From Curtobacterium sp. 9128 (lineage in GTDB: Bacteria; Actinomycetota; Actinomycetes; Actinomycetales; Microbacteriaceae), in the NCBI RefSeq assembly GCF_900086645.1, contig NZ_LT576451.1:496001-560000 (forward strand): a stretch of DNA of 64,000 nt. The letters are read 5' to 3'. This document shows positions 16,240 to 23,871 of the stretch, piece by piece (positions within the stretch are counted from its first letter, which is position 1; every line of letters starts with the position of its first letter). Made by a program: the position numbers and the translations under genes. A model generated the notes under the pieces. That model saw only the letters and a list, made by a program, of their open reading frames with translations. It had not been told where the DNA came from and searched no databases.

Positions 16240-17322
16240 TCAGGACACGAGTTCGGGGTCGGGCGTCCGCGGGTTGGGTGGTGCTGGCACGCGGGACAGC
16301 GGCGGGGCGACGGAGCCACGACGCACGACCGGGCACGGGACGATGTGTTCGGTGGGGTGACGTTCCGTGTGGGGGTCTTCTCCCGCACGCTGGATCGCGA
16401 GGTGCGCGGCGAGCTCTCCCATGGCTCGGTGGGGGAGTTGCACGGTGGTCAGTCCGGGGACGAGCCCCTCGGAGATGTCGATCTGGTTGTCGAACCCGAC
16501 GACGGACAGGTCCTCCGGGATGCGAAGGCCCCGCTCGTGCGCGACGTGGTAGACCGCGTTCGCCATCCGATCGCCAAAGCAGAACACCGCGGTCGGCCGA
16601 TCCGGTCGGTCGAGCAGCGCTCGAGCAGGTTCCAACGTGTGCACCGTTCCCGCCTCCGCTGCCTCGACGACGAGAGTCGGGTCGAACGGGATACCGGCTG
16701 CTGCCAATGCATCTGCGTACCCCTGCAGGCGGAGCTCCCGCGCCGGGAGGTCCCGAGAGATCGTGCAGAAGCCGATGCGGCGATGGCCGGCATCGGTGAG
16801 CACGGACACCGCACCGGCAGCGCCGCCGCGTTCGTCCGGGATGATCCAGTCGATCGGGGCGGATGGGTCCTTCGGTCGGCCGTCGAGGATGACCAACGGG
16901 ACACGGTCGGGGACCACCGGTGGGACGACGACCTGGTGGTACTCGCACGCGTAGATCAGGGCGTCGACGTTGCGCTGCAGGAGCATCGTCAGTGCCTCAC
17001 GGACGACGCGCTGATCGCCGTCCGTGTCGACCATCAGGATCAGGTACTCCTCGTCGATCGCGACGTGCTGTGCCCCGCCGATCATCTGTCCTGCGAACGG
17101 GATGCTCGCAACGCGGTCCGAGATGAGTCCGATGGTGTGCGTCTGGCGGGTCCGTAACCCTCGCGCCATGAGGTCGGGGACGTAGCCGAGCGTGTCGGCG
17201 ACGTCCCGGACGTGGTCGACCACGCTGTCGCGTACCCGTCCCTTGTGGCGGCCGCTCAACACCAGCGAGACGGTCGAGATCGACACGCCGGCGCGGGTGG
17301 CGACATCCTTCATCGTCAACAT
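16240..17322 (-). CDS. LacI family transcriptional regulator
   Basis: A 360-aa repressor. The N-terminus is the LacI helix-turn-helix (MKDVATRAGVSISTVSLVLSGR), followed by a periplasmic-binding-protein-like sensor (TIGLISDRVASIPFAGQMI... ALIYAC... VVGFDNQIDIS). Start 17322 is preceded by GAGGAGG; ATG at 17313 is a close alternative. Two dyads that resemble LacI operators lie directly upstream. It heads the sugar operon and should respond to the imported fructoside or its product. Confidence 0.92.
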   Translation of the reverse strand: MLTMKDVATRAGVSISTVSLVLSGRHKGRVRDSVVDHVRDVADTLGYVPDLMARGLRTRQTHTIGLISDRVASIPFAGQMIGGAQHVAIDEEYLILMVDTDGDQRVVREALTMLLQRNVDALIYACEYHQVVVPPVVPDRVPLVILDGRPKDPSAPIDWIIPDERGGAAGAVSVLTDAGHRRIGFCTISRDLPARELRLQGYADALAAAGIPFDPTLVVEAAEAGTVHTLEPARALLDRPDRPTAVFCFGDRMANAVYHVAHERGLRIPEDLSVVGFDNQIDISEGLVPGLTTVQLPHRAMGELAAHLAIQRAGEDPHTERHPTEHIVPCPVVRRGSVAPPLSRVPAPPNPRTPDPELVS

Positions 17323-17377
17323 GATCAACCTCCTCGTCAATCGGTTGATCTGACGGTAGGAGGTCAACAGATTTGAC
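17323..17377. promoter_or_regulatory. Two LacI-type operator candidates before the sugar operon
   Basis: TCAATCGGTTGA (17337-17348) departs from a perfect 12-bp palindrome at one base pair and has the central CG of LacI-family sites. GTCAA-CAGAT-TTGAC (17363-17377) is a second dyad 15 bp further upstream. GATCAACC and GGTTGATC (17323-17330, 17343-17350) also form an inverted repeat enclosing the ribosome site of the regulator gene. This suits autoregulation. Confidence 0.55.
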
Positions 17378-18112
17378 GCAAAGGCCGTGCGCAGATTTTC
17401 TTCGACCGTGTGGATCAGGGCGGGGACGTCGCGTCACACCGTGTTCGGAACGCTCTGGTGCCGGCTTCGACGAACAGCTGATCGAGGACCTCGTACACAC
17501 CCTGACCTGACGCTCGACTCTTCAGAGAGGCGTCTCGATGGCCGGTCCGCAAGTGGGCACAGGGGTGCTTGCGGGGGCTTCGGACTTCTAAGGCCCTGCT
17601 CCGGAGCGATCCCGGTCTCACATAGGTGGTCCGCGAGCTATCTCAGTGCACGCACGCCATACGGACGCCCCAGGACGTACGAAGGCTGAGCTGTGCCCTT
17701 GTCGAGTCAGCGGCTCCGTGCTTCCAAACAACGGGTCCACACCCGTACCTCGGACACGTTGGATGGCAGTCGGACAAGTGAGCCGGCGGACGACAGACAG
17801 CTGTGCACGGCGCCCCAAAGTGTCGTCGGCACCCTTGGTTTTCCGGGCTTGGTCAAATAACTTGTCGTCGCTGCCGACGCCGCAAAGTGTCGTGCAGCGG
17901 TTTCCCCTGATCAGACGGTGCGTCTGTGTCCATGTGCGATCCGGTCGATCGGAGCGAGTGTGGACCGCAGCACAAGGTCTAGTCGCCGCCCGCGCAGCCG
18001 GTCGAAGGACTTAAGCCGTCGCTGGTGCCTGCCGGGCGGGTAGCTACCCTTCGTCGGATACATCCCAACTCAACGTGGGGTGCAGTGTGGCGTAGAGCCT
18101 GCCGCGGGAAGA
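17378..18112. other. Non-coding stretch, no gene seen
   Basis: About 735 bp without a convincing reading frame on either strand: frames lack ribosome sites and codon bias. It holds a 31-bp sequence at 17753-17783 that recurs at the far edge of the accessory strip, and two copies of CAAAGTGTCGT (about 17816 and 17883). Confidence 0.6.
17753..17783 (+). repeat. Left copy of 31-bp boundary repeat
   Basis: This 31-bp sequence, starting GACACGTTGGATGGCAGTC, matches 26054-26084 in the same orientation with 28 of 31 identical bases. The right-hand copy is part of a larger inverted repeat. The two copies bracket the accessory strip. They look like insertion-sequence ends left behind, though no transposase gene remains. 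Confidence 0.6.
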
Positions 18113-18490
18113 TCACGCCAAGAAGCCGCCGTCTACAGCAATGTGTGCGCCGGTGACTTACGACGCCTCGTCGGAGAGGAGAAATGCTACGGTCTCAGCG
18201 ATCTCGCTCCCGGTGCCGACACGGCCCAACGGAATCCCGGTGTCGGCGACGTGCTGGGCTCCTTCCGGGTTCACTTGCGTCATTTCGGTGTCGATGGCTC
18301 CGGGTTGCAGCTCGTTCACGCGCACGCCCTGGGGCCCGAACTGGATGGCCGCGGTGCGGGTAAGGCTTCGGATGCCGTGTTTCGCGCTGGAGTAGTCGGC
18401 CGTCGGACCGCCCTGATCCGCGAAGACGCTTGACGTTCACGATCGCACCGCCCCCTTGGACAGCGCGTGCACGCTGTCGTGGATGTGGGA
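18113..18490 (-). pseudogene. Broken short-chain dehydrogenase gene (C-terminal half)
   Basis: The minus strand encodes the second half of a classical SDR: GGGAIVNV, then after a frameshift ADQGGPTADYSSAKHGIRS with the catalytic Tyr and Lys, then VRVNELQPGAIDTEM and FLLSDEAS. A TAA stop then interrupts just before VTGAHIAVDGGFLA. The first half with the cofactor motif is absent. At least one frameshift and one nonsense change make it non-functional. The 5' edge is approximate. Confidence 0.8.
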
Positions 18491-18688
18491 ACTAGCTTTC
18501 TATCCCGAGGTCAGCTCGATGATTGGGCAGCGTCAGTCTTCACACCCGACGAGCGTCCTCGAAGCTGGACTATCGTGCACGCGCCCATCCGAGACGACAC
18601 CGGCAAGGTCCGCCGTCGCCTCTGGCGCTGACACTTCGCGCCGCGTCCCGTTGGTCGAGCGGTGCAGAGGGCTGTTGGCTCGCCCCTT

Positions 18689-18850
18689 TCACCGGCAGTG
18701 TGGGTCCGAGCCGTGATGCCAATGCGGGACTGCGATGCCCTTCGCGAGCGAGCGCTGGGTGTCGCGGTCGGCCTTCCACTCGACGCGTTTGCGACAGAGC
18801 TGGCAGGTGATCTCGGTCGGATCGTCTGAAGCAAGAGGGTGGTTCGTCAC
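18689..18850 (-). CDS. Small putative zinc-binding protein (53 aa)
   Basis: A GTG-initiated frame encodes 53 residues with ITCQLCRKRVEW in the middle and VPHWHHGSDPHCR at the end. The CxxC pair and the His/Cys cluster look like a zinc ribbon. Codon bias matches a real gene. There is no ribosome site of good spacing, so expression or the exact start is uncertain. It sits alone among decayed genes. No family is recognised. Confidence 0.5.
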   Translation of the reverse strand: MTNHPLASDDPTEITCQLCRKRVEWKADRDTQRSLAKGIAVPHWHHGSDPHCR

Positions 18851-19035
18851 CTCATAGGCTCAACACCCGCTGACGCCCCCGACGTGCACCACTGACACGT
18901 CACCCATGTAGGCATTGCTGCCGGTCGACGATCAGGCGGACGCATCGAACGCGGGCTGAGAGCCCACCTCACATGGCCCGGCCGCACCTCCCCGAAGCGG
19001 TCAGGCGGCGGCCAGAGTGTTCCCGAGGAAGAGTT

Positions 19036-19227
19036 CTAGCTCGCCTGGGCGTCGAAAAGGGTCGCGACGTCAAGCTCAGCCGCGTCGTCGTCGCGGCGGA
19101 CACCGATCCGCTCGAGCAAGTCGGGAGGGTTCTCACCGAGGTACGACGACGTGATGAAGCTCGGCCCCTCGGCCCACAGCGCAGGGCGAAGCGGGATGAC
19201 TTCGCTGGCGGGCATTGTCGAGGTCAT
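19036..19227 (-). CDS. Small acidic protein coupled to membrane protein (63 aa)
   Basis: Encodes 63 residues (MTSTMPASEVIPLRPALWAE...), acidic at the C-terminal half and with no membrane segment. Its ATG overlaps the stop of the preceding 581-aa membrane protein gene as ATGA, so the two are almost surely translated together. No family is recognised. A partner, inhibitor or subunit of the membrane protein are all possible. Confidence 0.65.
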   Translation of the reverse strand: MTSTMPASEVIPLRPALWAEGPSFITSSYLGENPPDLLERIGVRRDDDAAELDVATLFDAQAS

Positions 19228-20969
19228 ATTGTCCAGTCTGACGGTTGAGCCGATGAGCGCACCATACTACTCGTCTTCACCCTGATGTAGAGCGACGCCC
19301 CGCACGCGGCGACGTTCACCAGCAGGACCGCGCAGACCAGGAACCACATCGGAGCGGCGATCGAGACGTCACGCACGAGCAGGAAGACGAAGGCCGCGAA
19401 CACACACGCGAGGATGGTCGTGAACTTCGACGTGTAAGCGGCAAGCGTCTGGCGCACGTTCTCACCGAATCCGGCCCAGAGCGCGATGCCCGCCGGGAAG
19501 GCGAGCAGGATCGCGATGAGATCCGCGTTCGATTCGTTCGGTGCCGCTGGCAGCAACGCGCGTGACGCGGTGAGCAGACAAACGATGAGCGCGGCACCCG
19601 CGGAGAGCAGGGCGGCCATGACGGCGCCCGGGGGGCGCTCGTAGAACGTCGCTGCGACTGCGAGGGTGCGGAACGGAGCGGTGCTGTTGCGGATGTACGC
19701 GTGAGAGTGGCGTTGTCCTCGTCGCGGTCCGAGCACCGCGGCCGACCGGCTCAGCTCAGCCGGCGCCTCGTCGGAGAGCGGCTGGATGGTCTGTTTCGCT
19801 AGGTAGGTTCCGGGCGGGCCAGCGATCTGGAGATGGTAGCTGTCGCTCAGCTCGGCGTACGCCAGAGAGTGCTTGTAGATGGTGGTCTCGACTCCGACAA
19901 TCCGCCTAAGCCTCGGTAGGCGTGACAGGATCCATCGTTCGCTCAAAGAGTCACGCTGAGAGGCGCCTACCGGAGCAACGGGCTGCTTCGGATCGACACG
20001 TTCGACAGTCAGGCGCACTGAGCGCGGGACGGCCGTTGGGCCCGCAGGTGCCAACTCGAACGCCACGCACACGACGTCCGAGCCCAGATGCGCAGCCAAG
20101 ATCTCCATGATCGTCAGCAACCGGAAGCCAGACACCCCAGGGAGCTTGCCGAAGAGCGCGGACAGCTCCTTGGTCCGCTCCTCGATCGTCGGGGAACTCG
20201 ACGATGAGTACACGCGACCGTCCAAGAGCACTTTGATCAGCTCCTCCTCGATCCAGGACTCGTACGCCTCGAGTGCGGTCTTCGAAACGGCGGCGACGAG
20301 GCTACGGACGACGCCACAGGCGTATGCGACCCCCTCAGCGTGTGTCAGTGACGAGAGTCGCTCCTCGTTTGGTCCGAAGAAGCGGAGCCCGTCTTGGATC
20401 CGACCTCGCTGTGCTCTGAACAGGGGGACGACGACACGGCCTTCGAAATCGTTCGGCACTTCGATCGTGTAGCTCGTGCGGACCACCTGGCTCGCGGTCC
20501 GCGGCTCAATCTGCTCGCTGATGCGCGAGATGACAGCTTTCGGATCGGTGAACATCTGGACGTACAGAGAGAGCGAACGCCGGTGCGACGGAAGCGTCCG
20601 AGGTGTGCCACCCGACGCGCTGGAGATCGTTTCGGCAGTTCGTTTCGCCGACGCGAGCACCCGCCGCTGGCGAGCCTCTGTCACCCCGAGCTGCTCCACA
20701 GTGCCCGACTCGAACGGTGACGACCACGTGTTCTGCTTGAGGGTCAGTTGCACGTATGTCAATGTCGCCGCGACAGCGGCGATAGCTAGAAGGATCAGCA
20801 CGACTGCCGCGGCGACCGGTATGTCGAGCCGCGGCCACGTGCGAAACGTTGGCTCGCCAACCACGACTGCAGCAAGCGCGAAGATGATCGCAGCGAAGCC
20901 CGAGATCAGGCGGGCACGAAGCCGATGCGCGGATTTTGGGTCAGCGAATACTCCGTGTTGCGGTGCCAT
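19224..20969 (-). CDS. Uncharacterised membrane protein with six helices (581 aa)
   Basis: The protein has two helices near the N-terminus (roughly residues 20-40 and 50-72), a large soluble central part of about 370 residues, and four helices at the C-terminus. A basic Arg/Lys-rich stretch and a serine-rich segment (SSSSSPTIEERTKELSAL) lie in the middle. The start at 20969 (MAPQHGVF) follows GAGAGGA; a GTG seven codons earlier is less likely. It is cotranscribed with the 63-aa protein at 19036. No known domain is recognised. Base composition is a little less GC-rich than that of core genes, in keeping with acquired DNA. Confidence 0.75.
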   Translation of the reverse strand: MAPQHGVFADPKSAHRLRARLISGFAAIIFALAAVVVGEPTFRTWPRLDIPVAAAVVLILLAIAAVAATLTYVQLTLKQNTWSSPFESGTVEQLGVTEARQRRVLASAKRTAETISSASGGTPRTLPSHRRSLSLYVQMFTDPKAVISRISEQIEPRTASQVVRTSYTIEVPNDFEGRVVVPLFRAQRGRIQDGLRFFGPNEERLSSLTHAEGVAYACGVVRSLVAAVSKTALEAYESWIEEELIKVLLDGRVYSSSSSPTIEERTKELSALFGKLPGVSGFRLLTIMEILAAHLGSDVVCVAFELAPAGPTAVPRSVRLTVERVDPKQPVAPVGASQRDSLSERWILSRLPRLRRIVGVETTIYKHSLAYAELSDSYHLQIAGPPGTYLAKQTIQPLSDEAPAELSRSAAVLGPRRGQRHSHAYIRNSTAPFRTLAVAATFYERPPGAVMAALLSAGAALIVCLLTASRALLPAAPNESNADLIAILLAFPAGIALWAGFGENVRQTLAAYTSKFTTILACVFAAFVFLLVRDVSIAAPMWFLVCAVLLVNVAACGASLYIRVKTSSMVRSSAQPSDWTI

Positions 20970-21340
20970 GGCGATCCTCTCGTGGCTCACAGTCGAGCCA
21001 TCAACGATGATGCCTCACATCCGCCATCGGTGAGCGGCAGTCCGCTCGGGTCGTCGGTCTGCATATCGGCCCGTGTCCCATCGACCCCTGCCACTGCCCC
21101 GGCCGGCGCCGGTGCCACAGCACGAGACACTGTGGTGCAAGAACCATGTCATCGACTGGTGCGGCTCACGAGACAGAACAGCAGCACCCCGGCTAGAAGG
21201 AAGCGTGGCTGGCGACCCGGCCAGCGTCGACGAGTGGAGAGCGACGCAATCGGACCGGTGGATACGGCAGCCCAGGCTTCGTCATTGGCGGCGCAGCCGC
21301 CGCAAGACGATGGGAAATCGGCTACTTCGCGCTCAGCGAC
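20970..21340. other. Non-coding stretch upstream of two divergent genes
   Basis: About 370 bp without a supported gene start. The frame of the AbiEi-like protein stays open upstream of 21341 and reads GGYGSPGFVIGG, so the right part may once have been coding. No promoter of good quality was picked out. Confidence 0.45.
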
Positions 21341-21724
21341 GTGATCTGGGGAGCGGATCCCACAGACCTCGGTCTCGCAAGCGACCCCGTGCGCTTCGAA
21401 ACCGCGACTCTTGACGATGAAGACGTGGTTTGGGACGACGATGGCTACCCCTACACCAGCGTCGAGCGGACAATCGCCGACGGGTTCTTCCTCGAGGGCG
21501 ACCTCGAGCACGCCGCGGCGGCGCTGGAAGACGCTCTTTGGGCGCTACACGCTCTCGACCTTGCACGGCTGCGGCAGCTCGTTGAGCACCACCCACTCAG
21601 CTCAACCCCTGAGTCATCCGGAACCTTCGCGTCATTGGTGGAGGCAGCCGGCGGATACCCACTTCAGCCGGATCGGCCCTACGGCTTTCACAGGTGGCGA
21701 CGCTATAACCCGTCTCGACCATGA
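21341..21724 (+). CDS. AbiEi-like antitoxin fragment
   Basis: A 127-aa reading frame from a GTG. The segment GYPYTSVERTIADGFFLEGDLEHAAAALEDAL resembles the middle and C-terminal part of AbiEi-type antitoxins of type IV toxin-antitoxin systems (x-x-TSPERTxxD then a helical dimer region). The N-terminal winged-helix domain of the family is not visible; the frame is open upstream to about 21270 but without a good start. No AbiEii nucleotidyltransferase toxin follows. It is probably a remnant. Confidence 0.5.
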   Translation: MIWGADPTDLGLASDPVRFETATLDDEDVVWDDDGYPYTSVERTIADGFFLEGDLEHAAAALEDALWALHALDLARLRQLVEHHPLSSTPESSGTFASLVEAAGGYPLQPDRPYGFHRWRRYNPSRP

Positions 21725-22079
21725 ACCCCGTTCTGTGGGTGGTGGCATGTGGTTGGCATCGGGTCACCCATCAATCGTCCGAGCCGGGGAAGTAAGCGAC
21801 GTCGCTGACGGGTCGAGACCGCGCTGCTCAGACAAGCGCCGGCCTATCAGCGAGCTGCCGCTGCCGCCGCTTCCGGTCGGACAACGTGAAGCATTGATCA
21901 CACGTCTGCACGGATCCCCCAGCCAGCAGCATGTCCCCGTTACCGTTCCGAGTCCGATTGCGCTGACGCGTCCATCGGGTCGTGGCCGCCGCCCCTGACT
22001 GACGCACGCATGTCACCCGCTTGCTGAGCCTCCGTGCGGTCGAGTTCCTCGCTCTGTCGGGCAGCATCGGCCCGCCGCA

Positions 22080-22215
22080 TCGCCTCCATCGCGCGAGGAT
22101 TGAAGGCGCCCAACTGGAAAGTGCTGACTTCCGCTGCGCCAAGACGAAGGGCGGCAACTTCGGCGGCGCGAAAGTCAACGGCGCGCAACTCGAAGGAGCG
22201 CATCGGGATGGCGCT
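22080..22215. other. Pentapeptide-like repeat patch, coding strand unclear
   Basis: The plus strand reads EGAQLESADFRCAKTKGGNF and continues GGAKVNGAQLEGA, with A/G at every fifth place two residues before L, F or V, the hallmark of pentapeptide repeats. The minus strand of the same DNA is also open (22203 down to 21940, 87 codons) and reads MRSFELRAVDFRAAEVAAL, again with period five. A 15-bp DNA periodicity explains both. Neither frame has a good ribosome site. The surroundings (21725-22239) hold nothing else I could support. Confidence 0.4.
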
Positions 22216-22239
22216 ATCGGCCTGGATCCAGGTACCGCT

Positions 22240-22578
22240 CTACGGCGTTCGACTGAACGATGGAGTCGGAGTGGAAGTCGAAGTCGAAGTCGACTCATGC
22301 ACCTTCGGCGATTGTTGTGCCGAAAGGACTACGACACCCACCGCCGTGAGGAGAAGGATGGCAATTCCACAGAGATAAAATGTATTGAGCTTGCGAGTCG
22401 AGTTGCTTTTGAAGACCAGCCACTTCGCATGGCTTGCCTCCGTGATCGAAGTTGAAAGACCAGCATCGATGCCACTCTGCTTGAGCGTGGCCTCAACGGG
22501 ACCGGCCGCTTTCCCTGCTCCGGTCAGAAGACGGTGGTACCAAACACCATCAGCGAACCAAAATAGCAACCAAATCAT
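22240..22578 (-). CDS. Small membrane protein with two helices, 5' end altered
   Basis: From the ATG at 22578 it encodes 112 residues: a membrane helix (MIWLLFWFADGVWY), a soluble loop, a second helix (FYLCGIAILLLTAVGVVVL) and a tail rich in Ser-Thr repeats. The frame is open upstream to a GTG at 22695, and TTNPAALVPLLGV just before the ATG looks like the missing start of the first helix. That upstream part overlaps, in another frame, the start of a DNA methylase gene, so the original 5' end seems to have been replaced. Family unknown. Confidence 0.55.
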   Translation of the reverse strand: MIWLLFWFADGVWYHRLLTGAGKAAGPVEATLKQSGIDAGLSTSITEASHAKWLVFKSNSTRKLNTFYLCGIAILLLTAVGVVVLSAQQSPKVHESTSTSTSTPTPSFSRTP

Positions 22579-22699
22579 GACACCCAGGAGCGGAACGAGC
22601 GCGGCGGGGTTCGTGGTCAGATTCCCGAGGGGTGAAGAACGCCCCTCGCGCCTTCCGCAGCTCAGCAGTGTCGATGCCGAACGTGGAAGCCTCACTCAT
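22550..22699 (-). pseudogene. Truncated start of an N6-adenine DNA methylase gene
   Basis: From the ATG at 22699 the first 24 codons read MSEASTFGIDTAELRKARGA then FFTP. ELRKARGAFFTP is the classic beginning of large N6-adenine methyltransferases of restriction systems. After about codon 24 the sequence turns into that of the neighbouring membrane protein in another frame and reaches a stop at 22550. The gene was cut close to its start, probably by deletion or recombination near 22630. Confidence 0.65.
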
Positions 22700-22804
22700 G
22701 AGCACCATCCTGCCCTACGACGCCGACAGCGTGACCACACACTGCCGTGACGGTCGATGTCGGTGCGGTAGGAGATAATGGGGTACTGAGGCAAAGGAGC
22801 CGAC

Positions 22805-23011
22805 ATGCAGATGCACCCGATCACATCGACCAACGTCAGCGCTGTCGGTTACGACCCCTCGTCCCGTCGTATGCGTGTGCAGTTCTCGAGCGGGGGCATC
22901 TATGAGTATTCCGACGTCGACGAGTCGCTATACGAGGCGATGCTGCAGCCGTTCCCCTGGCGGCGCGTCGGCCGCGTAGTGCGAGCGCACGCGAACCGCC
23001 GAATCGGATGA
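22805..23011 (+). CDS. KTSC domain protein
   Basis: A 68-aa protein matching the KTSC domain (VGYDPSSRRMRVQFSSGGIYEYSDVDESLYEAML). In this version the C-terminus ends WRRVGRVVRAHANRRIG, a basic tail common in actinobacterial homologues. AAAGGAG stands before the ATG and GATAAT about 30 bp upstream could be a -10 box. KTSC proteins occur alone or next to lysyl-tRNA synthetase domains and in phage or plasmid DNA; their function is not settled. Confidence 0.85.
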   Translation: MQMHPITSTNVSAVGYDPSSRRMRVQFSSGGIYEYSDVDESLYEAMLQPFPWRRVGRVVRAHANRRIG

Positions 23012-23055
23012 TTCGCACCTCCTAGGTGCAGGCACTTCGATCGTAGAATCAGGGC

Positions 23056-23706
23056 ATGGACCTGGGGTGGCTCGCCGCGATCGCCGCTGCGCTCAGCGGC
23101 GCGGTCGTCACAATCTGGGTACATCACATCACGACCCGGTCGGTGGAACGGCAAGCACGGACTGCAGCCGCACGCGACGACGCTCGACGATCCGAAGACC
23201 GCGCCCGGGAGCGTCGATCACTCGAGCGCAACGCCGTGCTGGCGCTGGTCAACGAGTTCCAGGCCGCGCACCGCTACCAGCGACGTTTTGTCTTCGAGGC
23301 CTGGCCGATGCGGATGGACGTTCCCGGCCACGGGACCATCACTGAGGTCGTCGAAACCGACAAGCTTGAGGAAGCGTTCCCACTGTGGTGGGAATCGCGC
23401 CACGAGGGGCTATCGGTCGACGCCGAGCTCATCACCGACACTCAGGTACGAGAGATCGTCCGCATCTGCCTCAACATCCTCGACGACGCACCTCACATTG
23501 TGAAAGCGAGCGGTCAGGTCGACATTCGAAAACTCGTGGCGCGTGCATCACACACCGGCTTCATGGTTCTCGGCGCATGGTTACGCGAGGAGACCGTCAG
23601 CGACGAGCTGCAAGAAGAAGCAGCAAACCTTGGAACAGCCGGATCCACCCTCTGGTCACGAGCACCTCGATCCTTCCAAGCGGGAGCCGAGGAGGCGAGT
23701 ACTTGA
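23056..23706 (+). CDS. Membrane-anchored hypothetical protein (216 aa)
   Basis: An N-terminal helix (LGWLAAIAAALSGAVVTIWV) is followed by a charged coiled coil (residues 30-65, rich in Arg, Glu, Ala) and a globular part of 140 residues with no recognised domain. It lies 44 bp after the KTSC gene on the same strand and could be cotranscribed with it. Similar one-helix proteins are common in actinobacterial accessory DNA. Confidence 0.7.
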   Translation: MDLGWLAAIAAALSGAVVTIWVHHITTRSVERQARTAAARDDARRSEDRARERRSLERNAVLALVNEFQAAHRYQRRFVFEAWPMRMDVPGHGTITEVVETDKLEEAFPLWWESRHEGLSVDAELITDTQVREIVRICLNILDDAPHIVKASGQVDIRKLVARASHTGFMVLGAWLREETVSDELQEEAANLGTAGSTLWSRAPRSFQAGAEEAST

Positions 23707-23871
23707 ACTGAGGCCTGACTGCGGCAGGACGCACGCCACGAGGTCGATCTCCGGCGCTACTGCCAGATTGCTTGTCCAGGAACGAGCAGGGTCTCGATGG
23801 ACGATCCCTCAGCAAGCTAGGACGCCCGATCCTGCTTCTGTTCGTCTGGGCCAATTACAAAAAAGTAGCAG

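Noticed and set aside
16997-17500. Minus-strand frame of 167 codons across the lacI start
   Set aside because: Shadow of the LacI gene and its promoter region.
17415-17621. Minus-strand frame of 68 codons with a helical-looking end
   Set aside because: No start signal, mixed codon bias and no recognisable family; not supportable as a gene.
22699-22779. Plus-strand 26-codon frame beginning MSTILPYDADSV
   Set aside because: Too short, and it starts on DNA that is better explained as the reverse of the methylase start; no ribosome site.
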